In this document: piece by piece, positions 1 through 5,788 of the stretch
How positions within the stretch are numbered: the stretch's first letter is position 1
Layout: each line of letters opens with the position of its first letter
NCBI GenBank assembly: GCA_945903555.1
Contig: CAMDOJ010000112.1
Span: 1 to 5,788 of the forward strand
DNA length: 5,788 nt
DNA from: Chthoniobacter flavus
GTDB lineage: Bacteria; Verrucomicrobiota; Verrucomicrobiia; Chthoniobacterales; Terrimicrobiaceae
Direction: 5' to 3'
The notes under the pieces: model-generated
Database searches by the model: none
Told to the model about the DNA's origin: nothing
Seen by the model: only the letters and a program-made list of their open reading frames with translations
Program-made: the position numbers and the translations under genes

Positions 1-1119
1 GATGTCGGAGGAGGTTGGGGAATAAACCAAGGGGTTTCGCGAGTCGTTCGGAAAACGAAAAACGGCCGCGTAGGTCTGTTGGAGTTGGAAAAAAACGACG
101 ATGCCCGCCAGCACCAATCCACGCCAGGGCTTCATCGTCGCCGCACCCACGCCCGCGAGCAAGCAGACCTGCATCCAAGGAATCATCATCAGCCATGGGG
201 TCTTGTAGGAGATCGCCGAATACACAACGAACTGGACCCCGGCGGAAACCGCCAGCAATCGCAGAAAAGGATTTGCGTTGCGCCAAGCAGTCCATGTCCC
301 CACCAAAGCAAGCATCGCCACTCCCGCCTCGCACCACCATTGGGGGGGACGGTGTTTCGGAGCGATCAATAAATCCCAATAGTAAAGCAGCGGCTTTGCG
401 TGACCCGGATCCGTCGCGTAGCCCGCATAGGTCGAAAAAAAGGACAGCGGATTTCCATAGGCTGCGAGCAAGACCGCAAGGAATGCCGCCAACGAGAAAG
501 CCGCGGCAATCCCAAGCTGGCGCGTGCTTTTCTTTGTTCCCGATGCGAGAAGTCCGATCAACCACGAACTGGCTACAATGACGAAAGTTTCCTTCGTCGC
601 CGCCATTAACCCGAGGGCAAGACCTCCGCAAACAGCCGCGAGCCGAGATGGCGAAGTCATCCACCAACCGAGACAAGCCAGTGCCGCCGCCGCGAAAAGC
701 GCCAGCAACGGTTCATGGATGAAAACCCGCGAATAAAAGCAGAGTAGGGGAGAGGTTGCCAAAAGCAGGGCTCCACAAAGTGAGCCAACATCTCCCAACC
801 ACCGGCGCAGGAGGAGAGGTAGTAGTATGATCATCGAGCCGCACAGCGCCGCGACTCCGCGCAGCGTCAGGATATCCAGATCCTCAAAAGATTTTTCTCC
901 AGCCAACCGCCCGCTCCAGGAGGCGATCAAGGAAAGGGATGGTCCGTGATAATGCGCGGGATCGAAAGAATATCCTCGGCCCTCCAGACGAGCGGCGGTG
1001 ATTTTCGCCCCGACCGCCTCGTCCGCGTGCAAAGGGGCGCTCGACAAATCCAAAAATCTCAAGCCCACCCCGAGAAGAAAAACGGGAATCCAAATGAAGC
1101 GGACAGTCGCGAGCGTCAC
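1..1119 (-). CDS. Agl23-like (TIGR03663-type) GT-C membrane glycosyltransferase relative, 3' part missing
   Basis: This reading frame is open from the left edge to a GTG at 1119-1117; 373 residues are visible and the C-terminus lies outside the window. The protein is strongly hydrophobic with many predicted membrane helices, starting with one at about residues 8-23. A HADEA motif (31-35) follows that helix, in the place where GT-C glycosyltransferases of the GT39/ArnT type carry their catalytic acidic pair. Other segments typical of the Agl23 family are YHGPSL (57-62), FYSRVFIHE (128-136), GLMAATKETFV (170-180), YKTPWL (305-310) and NPLVYSPTSSD (362-372). Members are thought to work on lipid-linked sugars at the cell membrane, but the bacterial substrate is not established. 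The GTG start is chosen because family members begin just before the first helix; an AGG at 1130-1128 is a weak ribosome site. An in-frame ATG at 1296-1294 would add 59 residues of charged, unfamiliar sequence. The gene is divergent from the xylosidase operon and probably not part of it. Confidence 0.78.
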   Translation of the reverse strand, partial: MTLATVRFIWIPVFLLGVGLRFLDLSSAPLHADEAVGAKITAARLEGRGYSFDPAHYHGPSLSLIASWSGRLAGEKSFEDLDILTLRGVAALCGSMIILLPLLLRRWLGDVGSLCGALLLATSPLLCFYSRVFIHEPLLALFAAAALACLGWWMTSPSRLAAVCGGLALGLMAATKETFVIVASSWLIGLLASGTKKSTRQLGIAAAFSLAAFLAVLLAAYGNPLSFFSTYAGYATDPGHAKPLLYYWDLLIAPKHRPPQWWCEAGVAMLALVGTWTAWRNANPFLRLLAVSAGVQFVVYSAISYKTPWLMMIPWMQVCLLAGVGAATMKPWRGLVLAGIVVFFQLQQTYAAVFRFPNDSRNPLVYSPTSSDI

Positions 1120-1371
1120 TTCGATAGCCTGTTGCTGGTCGTGGCAATAGTCAAGAGGGTCTCGGTCTTCTGCCCTGCGTGCATGTCGATCCCAGCGGTC
1201 CGCGCCGCTCCCCCCATCGATCGCAAATCCGCTACGCGTTGGGTTTTTAAATCGGTGAAAATAATCCCATGCATGCAATCCCTGGCCGCTGACCATGACA
1301 AAAAATGATAACAATATGGCAAAAAACGAGAAGACTTTCGGTTAAATTAGTGGCTTAATTGATTTCAGTTC
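1120..1371. promoter_or_regulatory. Divergent intergenic region, presumed to hold promoters for both directions
   Basis: This 252-bp gap separates the leftward GT-C gene from the rightward GH120 operon, so promoters for both should lie here. The part from about 1297 to 1371 is visibly AT-rich compared with the coding DNA around it. I looked for sigma70-type boxes on both strands and found only poor matches. On the plus strand there is TTAAAT at 1342-1347 without a good -35 partner. On the minus strand there is TTGCCA (1323-1318) without a -10 box at the right distance. The regulatory role is inferred from gene orientation alone, and I saw no clear operator palindrome. Confidence 0.4.
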
Positions 1372-3606
1372 ATGTTGCAGTTCCTCCTTATTCCTCTTCT
1401 CTGCGTTTCCACGTTGATGGTCGCCGCAGACATCCATGTCTCGCCGTCTGGAAACGACGAGAACGATGGTTCTGCAGGCAGTGCGTTGAAAACAATCCAA
1501 GCCGCTGCGAACAAGGCCCAGCCTGGGGATACAGTCACTGTGCACGCGGGAACCTACCGCGAGGAGATCAATCCGCCGCGCGGAGGAGACGAGGGTAAGC
1601 CCATCGTTTTCCAAGCGGCTCCCGGGGAAAAAGTCGTGGTCAAGGGATCGGAGATCGCCACCGGTTGGAAAAAGCTCGAAGGCGATATCTGGGAACTGAG
1701 CCTGCCGAATTCATTTTTCGGAAAATTCAATCCCTATAGCGACCTCATCAAGGGCGATTGGTATGAGGCGCGGCAGAAATTCCACACCGGTGCCGTGTAT
1801 TTGAATGGCCACTGGCTGAAGCAGGCTGCGGTGAAATCCATCGTGACCTGCAAGGGCCATGCGGATCAAGGCCCGGAGGAGTTGATGAATATCCTCTCCC
1901 TACAGGTGCTGGGCCAGAAGCCCGTGATGGCGGTGAAGCGATCGAAGCAGAAAAGCGATGCCGCCGTGGTCGATGTGCCCGGTGGTCAGCCCTGCCTCGG
2001 GCGGTTGAAGGATGGCGACTGGCTGGAGTTTGACGCAGTGGATTTCGGCGAGAACGCCCAGAGGTTGTTCTTGAAGGCTGGTTCGCCGAACAGTGGAGGG
2101 ATTGTGGAAGTCCGCGAGGGGGCTCTGGACGGCCGCTTGGTTGGCAAATTCGATGTCGCGATCACCGCAGAGTGGACCCAATTCCAAAACTTCAGGGCGC
2201 AGATCAATACGCCTCTGTCGGGGCCGCAAAAAATCGTCTTGGTTTTCAAGGCCTATGCGCAAAAGCCAGTGAAGGAAAACGCGCCGGGTTTTTGGTTCGC
2301 CGAGGTGGATGACAAAAACACAACCATCGTGGCCCAGTTCAAGGGCGTGGATCCGAACAAGGAGCAGGTCGAAATCAATGTGCGGCAGGCGGTGTTCTAC
2401 CCGCGCCAGACCGGGCGGAATCACATCACCGTGCGCGGCTTCACGCTCGAGCAGGCTGCCACGCCGTGGTCACCGCCGACCGCCGAGCAGATCGGCCTCA
2501 TTGGCACAAACTGGTCCAAGGGTTGGATCATCGAAAACAACACGATCCAATACTCCACCTGCACCGGCATCACGCTCGGGAAGCACGGCGACGAGTTCGA
2601 CAACACCAAGGAATACCGGCGCGCCATTCTTATCGCGGTGGAGAAATTCGGATGGAACCGCAAGAACATCGGCCACCACCTGATCCGGAACAACCACATC
2701 CAGCATTGCGGGCAGGCGGGCATCGTCGGAAGTCTAGGAAGCGCGTTCTCGGAGATTCGCGGCAATGAAATCCACGAGATCCGGCAAAACCACGAATACG
2801 GTGGCTGTGAAACAGCCGGGATCAAGCTCCACGGCGCCGTGGACACCCTGATCGCCGATAACCACATTTACCGCTGCGAGCACTGGGGCGGCATCTGGAT
2901 TGACTGGATGGGCCAAGGCTTGCGTGTCACCGGAAACCTCCTTCATGACAACAGCCAGGACCTCATGTTCGAGGTCAACCTTGGGCCGCATGTCGTAGAC
3001 AACAACCTGATGCTTTCCAAATCGCGGGTCACAGAGGCCAGTTCCGGCGGCGCGTATGTGAACAACCTCTGGACCGATGCCATCACGATCTGGGCGGACA
3101 TCGCGGGGCGCACCACGCCGTTCTTTAAGCCTCACAGTCTCGATATCATCGCCAACGCGACCCCGAATCAGAATGACGACCATTTCTACAACAACCTTTT
3201 CGTCGGACCGAAGGGCCTCTCCGCTTACGACGAATTCAAATTGAAAATCAAGGCGGCTGGGAATGTTTACCTGAAAGGTGCCGGGCCCTCCGCGGGCGAC
3301 ACCGACGCCGTGGTGGCCAAGGAATTCAACCCCGATATCAAACTCACGAACCAAGACGGGCAGTGGTGGCTGGAGATGAAGGTCGATCCAGCTTGGATGG
3401 CCGAGCCCAAGCGCCCAGTGGTAAAGTCCGACCTCCTTGGTAAATCCTCGGTCTCCGGGGCCCCCTTCGCGAACCGCGATGGCTCGCCCTTGCTCCTCGA
3501 CACCGATTACTTCGGCAACAAACGCTCCGGCGAAAACCCCGCACCGGGGCCTCTCGTCTGGGACGGACAACCCACCATTCGGGCCAAAGTCTGGCCTAAA
3601 AATTAA
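1372..3606 (+). CDS. Secreted GH120-family beta-xylosidase with inserted CBM6-like module
   Basis: The 744-residue product is a right-handed parallel beta-helix glycosidase, probably releasing xylose from the non-reducing ends of xylo-oligosaccharides or xylose side chains outside the cytoplasm. Residues 1-19 look like a signal peptide (cleavage near VAA|D), although its start lacks positive charges. The start is well fixed because an in-frame stop lies at 1360-1362. From memory of XylC, the Thermoanaerobacterium saccharolyticum GH120 enzyme, matching segments run along the whole chain: GDTVTVHAGTYRE (52-64), LPNSFFGKFNPY (111-122), GADP/GVDPN near 325, VEINVRQAVFYP (333-344), TPWSPPTAEQ (364-373), LIGTNWSKGWIIE (376-388), GIWIDW (507-512) and LLLDTDY (707-713). 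XylC's nucleophile Asp382 and acid/base Glu405 correspond to D511 and E534, with the same 23-residue spacing. Residues about 175-295 form an inserted CBM6-like beta-sandwich (DGDWLEF at 214-220, VDFG at 223-226, VLVFKAY near 289-295). It is the first gene of a probable operon with the porter and sulfatase. GH120 fold assignment is firm; activity on xylose is inferred. Confidence 0.85.
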   Translation: MLQFLLIPLLCVSTLMVAADIHVSPSGNDENDGSAGSALKTIQAAANKAQPGDTVTVHAGTYREEINPPRGGDEGKPIVFQAAPGEKVVVKGSEIATGWKKLEGDIWELSLPNSFFGKFNPYSDLIKGDWYEARQKFHTGAVYLNGHWLKQAAVKSIVTCKGHADQGPEELMNILSLQVLGQKPVMAVKRSKQKSDAAVVDVPGGQPCLGRLKDGDWLEFDAVDFGENAQRLFLKAGSPNSGGIVEVREGALDGRLVGKFDVAITAEWTQFQNFRAQINTPLSGPQKIVLVFKAYAQKPVKENAPGFWFAEVDDKNTTIVAQFKGVDPNKEQVEINVRQAVFYPRQTGRNHITVRGFTLEQAATPWSPPTAEQIGLIGTNWSKGWIIENNTIQYSTCTGITLGKHGDEFDNTKEYRRAILIAVEKFGWNRKNIGHHLIRNNHIQHCGQAGIVGSLGSAFSEIRGNEIHEIRQNHEYGGCETAGIKLHGAVDTLIADNHIYRCEHWGGIWIDWMGQGLRVTGNLLHDNSQDLMFEVNLGPHVVDNNLMLSKSRVTEASSGGAYVNNLWTDAITIWADIAGRTTPFFKPHSLDIIANATPNQNDDHFYNNLFVGPKGLSAYDEFKLKIKAAGNVYLKGAGPSAGDTDAVVAKEFNPDIKLTNQDGQWWLEMKVDPAWMAEPKRPVVKSDLLGKSSVSGAPFANRDGSPLLLDTDYFGNKRSGENPAPGPLVWDGQPTIRAKVWPKN
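1894..2256 (+). other. CBM6-like carbohydrate-binding domain inside the GH120 protein
   Basis: This stretch encodes about residues 175-295 of the beta-helix glycosidase. It reads like a family 6 carbohydrate-binding module: CLGRLKDGDWLEF, then DAVDFG, a run of strand-like hydrophobic residues, SGGIVEVREG, LVGKFDV, then EWTQFQNF and a closing KIVLVFKAY. The GDW-aromatic segment and the W-x-x-F/W strand are the usual landmarks of the module, and the aromatic residues would stack on sugar. The flanks LNGHWL (145-150) and FAEVDDKNTTI (309-319) match places that are separated only by a shorter linker in XylC, so the domain looks inserted between two parts of the catalytic domain. The boundaries are approximate and the bound glycan cannot be read from sequence. 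Confidence 0.65.
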
Positions 3607-3654
3607 CTTGGCTAATTTGAGTTCAACCCAAATAACAAACGCTGCTCCCTATCT

Positions 3655-5052
3655 ATGAAAAAAGACACAACTAACACAGGTTTCGTTATTATGATCAGCC
3701 TCGTCGCCACCATCGGCGGGTTCTTGTTCGGCTTTGACAGCGGTGTCATTAACGGAACGGTCGATGGACTCCAGAAGGCCTTCAACTCGGATAGTATCGG
3801 AACCGGTTTCAATGTCGCCTCGATGCTTCTGGGTTGCGCCGTCGGTGCTTTCTTCGCTGGAACATTGGCTGATAAAATCGGACGCAAGGCGATCCTTCTC
3901 ATCGCGGCTGTTCTTTTTATCATAAGCGCCTGGGGGTCCGGCATCGCGACCGGATCACTCGAATTCATCATCTACCGGGTGATCGGAGGTTTTGCTGTTG
4001 GCGCCGCCAGCGTGATTGCTCCCGCTTACATTAGCGAGGTATCGCCAGCGAAATATCGAGGAATGCTGACCTCGATCCAGCAGATCGGCATCATTTCGGG
4101 TCTCTTCATTGCTTTCTTGAGCAACTACATCATCGCAGCCAATGCGGGGGGCTCGACGCAAATGTTTGCTTGGGGCTACGAGGCTTGGAGGTGGATGTTT
4201 TGGATCGAGTTGGCGCCGGCATTTCTTTTTCTGTTCACGCTTTTCATTATTCCGGAAAGCCCACGCTTTCTCGTGGCCAATGGCAAATACGAGAAGGCGC
4301 TCCAAGTGCTCAAGCGCTTGATGGGAGAGGCGGCTCAAGATAAACTCAACGAAATCCAATCCTCATTGTCAGGGAGCAAGCACCGCCCACGCCTGAGCGA
4401 TATGCTCGACTCGAAGCGTGGGGTCCGTCCGATTATTTGGGTTGGCATTTGGCTCGCCGCTTTCCAGCAACTCGTAGGTATCAATGTCGTCTTCTACTAC
4501 GGCGCGGTCCTCTGGCAGGCAGCCGGATTCACCGAAGACAATGCGCTCCTGATCAATGTCGTGACTGGTGGCGTGAGTATCGCCGGTTGCCTAGTGGCGA
4601 CTTTTCTCGTGGATCGCATCGGTCGCAAGCCGCTTTTGCTGGTGGGATCGTTCGGCATGGGTCTCGCTCTGAGTGCGATGGCGGTCGTATTCGCCATGGG
4701 CGCTCTGGGCGAAAACGGGGCTCTTAAACTCGGCGACTCGGAGGGCCTCATCGCCCTTGTCGCAGCGAATCTTTACGTCATTTTCTTCAATGCCACCTGG
4801 GGCCCCGTGATGTGGGTCATGCTCAGCGAGATGTTTCCCAACCAGATTCGTGGCTCAGGCCTCGCCGTCAGCGGGCTCTCGGCGTGGGTCGCCAATTTTG
4901 GCATCACCATGTTGTTCCCCGTCATGCTCACCGGCATCGGCCTGGGTGGTGCCTATGGCATCTATGCCTTTTTTGCTCTCATCTCCGCGTTCTTCGTCAT
5001 CAAATTCACCCGCGAAACGAAAGGTCTGGAACTCGAAGATATGCAGGGCTAA
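3655..5052 (+). CDS. MFS sugar porter, probable xylose:H+ symporter (XylE-like)
   Basis: The 465-residue inner-membrane protein has the length and motifs of the sugar-porter family of the major facilitator superfamily. Family marks in order are FLFGFDSGVI (23-32), ADKIGRK (72-78), YRVIGGFAVG (107-116), ISEVSPAKYRG (126-136), PESPRF (200-205), FQQLVGINVVFYY (270-282), DRIGRKPLL (320-328), TWGPVMWVMLSEMFP (381-395) and ETKGLELED (454-462). D28 and R108 match the proton-coupling pair Asp27 and Arg133 of E. coli XylE. Q143, Q271, Q272, N277, Y281, W387 and W411 match XylE sugar-contact residues as I recall them, while Asn325 is replaced by S308 and Gln415 by A410. Xylose is the favoured substrate because of the GH120 gene 48 bp upstream; galactose, arabinose or glucose remain possible. 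No Shine-Dalgarno motif precedes the ATG. The next gene begins 23 bp downstream, in keeping with one transcript. Confidence 0.9.
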   Translation: MKKDTTNTGFVIMISLVATIGGFLFGFDSGVINGTVDGLQKAFNSDSIGTGFNVASMLLGCAVGAFFAGTLADKIGRKAILLIAAVLFIISAWGSGIATGSLEFIIYRVIGGFAVGAASVIAPAYISEVSPAKYRGMLTSIQQIGIISGLFIAFLSNYIIAANAGGSTQMFAWGYEAWRWMFWIELAPAFLFLFTLFIIPESPRFLVANGKYEKALQVLKRLMGEAAQDKLNEIQSSLSGSKHRPRLSDMLDSKRGVRPIIWVGIWLAAFQQLVGINVVFYYGAVLWQAAGFTEDNALLINVVTGGVSIAGCLVATFLVDRIGRKPLLLVGSFGMGLALSAMAVVFAMGALGENGALKLGDSEGLIALVAANLYVIFFNATWGPVMWVMLSEMFPNQIRGSGLAVSGLSAWVANFGITMLFPVMLTGIGLGGAYGIYAFFALISAFFVIKFTRETKGLELEDMQG

Positions 5053-5075
5053 CCCCACCTTTTGAATTCAATTCC

Positions 5076-5788
5076 ATGAAAAAAATATCCCTACTCGTCT
5101 CAGCGGCATTGATTGCGATTTCCCCGATCTCGTTGTGTGTGGCCGCGGACTCCGTCAAACCGAATATCCTCTTCATCCTTACCGATGATCAAGGTTATGG
5201 CGACTGGAGCATCAATGGCCACCCGTTGCTGAAAACGCCGAATGTGGATCGCTTGGCAAAGCAAAGTGTGCGATTGGAGAACTTCTATGTCAGTCCCTCT
5301 TGTTCGCCCACGCGGGCGGCCCTGCTGACTGGCATGCATGAGTTCCGTAGCGGTGTGACCCATACGCAAGTGCCCCGTGAGGAACTCTGGAAAGGTGCCA
5401 CCACGATTCAAGATCTGCTGGCCACAGCCGGATACCGCAACGGCTGGATCGGCAAATGGCATCTCAGTAACAACAAGGGCTACGCTCCTGAAGATCGCGG
5501 TTTCGAGTGGTGCTCGACCAATGAGGGAGGTCCAAGGGAGCACTTCGATCCCGTCATGGTCCGCAATGGAAAAAAGGAGAAAGTCCCAGGCTTCCGCGAG
5601 GATATTTACTTCAACGATGCGATGGATTTCATCAGCAAAACCAAGGACAAGCCGTGGTTCCTCGGCCTCTCCACCTACTCACCGCACGATCCACTCGACG
5701 CGCCCGAGGAATTTGTGAAGCCGTTTCGTGGCAAAGTCACCGACGAGGAAGCCAAGTATCTCGGGATGGTCGCCAACCTCGACTACAA
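5076..5788 (+). CDS. Secreted S1-family (formylglycine-dependent) sulfatase, N-terminal part
   Basis: The frame starts at ATG 5076 and is still open at the right edge, showing 237 residues of a protein that normally has about 450-550. Residues 1-24 are a classical signal peptide (MKK start, hydrophobic core, cleavage after VAA). C21 is not in a proper lipobox, so export as a soluble protein is more likely than a lipoprotein. The mature part opens with PNILFILTDDQGYGD, whose D37 and D38 are the calcium ligands of this family. The catalytic motif CSPTR (76-80) marks C76 as the residue converted to formylglycine, with R80 beside it. GKWHL (126-130) supplies active-site K127 and H129, and SPHDP (202-206) supplies H204. 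The enzyme would cleave sulfate esters from a glycan, but the S1 subfamily and substrate cannot be fixed from the N-terminal part. It needs a formylglycine-generating enzyme encoded elsewhere. Its place behind a glycosidase and a sugar porter points to removal of sulfate during glycan breakdown. Confidence 0.93.
   Translation, partial: MKKISLLVSAALIAISPISLCVAADSVKPNILFILTDDQGYGDWSINGHPLLKTPNVDRLAKQSVRLENFYVSPSCSPTRAALLTGMHEFRSGVTHTQVPREELWKGATTIQDLLATAGYRNGWIGKWHLSNNKGYAPEDRGFEWCSTNEGGPREHFDPVMVRNGKKEKVPGFREDIYFNDAMDFISKTKDKPWFLGLSTYSPHDPLDAPEEFVKPFRGKVTDEEAKYLGMVANLDY

Noticed and set aside
15..736. Overlapping plus-strand open frames of 69-188 codons
   Set aside because: They are rich in Arg, Pro and Ser, have no domain and lie opposite the continuous Agl23-like frame, which has membrane helices and family motifs.
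1116..1322. A 68-codon minus-strand frame whose TGA overlaps the GTG start of the GT-C gene
   Set aside because: The overlap looks like translational coupling, but the peptide has no recognisable feature and no ribosome site, so a chance frame is more likely.
2734..3570. A 278-codon open frame on the minus strand, antisense to the GH120 gene
   Set aside because: It lies wholly opposite a gene with clear family motifs and catalytic residues. Its product shows no recognisable domain, and its composition fits the complement of GC-biased codons.
3616..3632. Imperfect palindrome TTTGAGTTCAACCCAAA in the gap between the glycosidase and porter genes
   Set aside because: Seven of eight paired positions match, but one or two such palindromes are expected by chance in a window of this size. 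The one-base centre and lack of a T-run also rule out a normal terminator hairpin.
5053..5075. GAATTCAATTC repeat-like sequence before the sulfatase gene as an operator
   Set aside because: It is short, built from an ordinary six-base palindrome and a partial echo, and it lies inside a probable operon.
5127..5147. Cysteine 21 of the sulfatase as a lipoprotein anchor
   Set aside because: The residue before it is leucine, not the small residue a lipobox needs, and a good signal peptidase I site (VAA) follows directly.

Overview
The window carries four protein genes: one leftward gene cut by the left edge, then three closely spaced rightward genes, the last cut by the right edge. Base composition is moderately GC-rich with GC-leaning third codon positions. 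A secreted glycoside hydrolase, a sugar-porter transporter and a secreted S1 sulfatase stand together, and the three rightward genes lack clear Shine-Dalgarno sequences. This combination suggests a polysaccharide-degrading bacterium of the Planctomycetota-Verrucomicrobiota-Lentisphaerota group, most likely a verrucomicrobial. That placement is inference from gene content, because the window has no rRNA or other marker gene.

Layout. Positions 1-1119 (minus strand) encode the N-terminal 373 residues of a polytopic membrane protein that resembles the Agl23-type (TIGR03663-like) GT-C glycosyltransferase relatives. Positions 1120-1371 form a divergent intergenic region, AT-rich near its right end. 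Positions 1372-3606 (plus) encode a 744-residue secreted right-handed beta-helix protein that I identify as a GH120 beta-xylosidase with a CBM6-like module inserted near its N-terminal third. Positions 3655-5052 (plus) encode a 465-residue sugar porter of the major facilitator superfamily, close in motif content to the D-xylose:H+ symporter XylE. Positions 5076-5788 (plus) encode the N-terminal 237 residues of an S1-family sulfatase with signal peptide and the CSPTR active-site motif.

How the genes work together (inference). The 48-bp and 23-bp gaps and shared direction suggest one operon. The GH120 enzyme would release xylose, or a similar sugar, outside the cytoplasm. The sulfatase would remove sulfate esters that block hydrolysis, and the porter would import the freed monosaccharide. 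This is a small utilisation cassette for a sulfated, xylose-containing glycan; candidates include the green-algal ulvans and xylose-bearing fucoidans. The divergent GT-C gene is probably unrelated to this pathway. I saw no mobile element, CRISPR array, RNA gene or convincing terminator.
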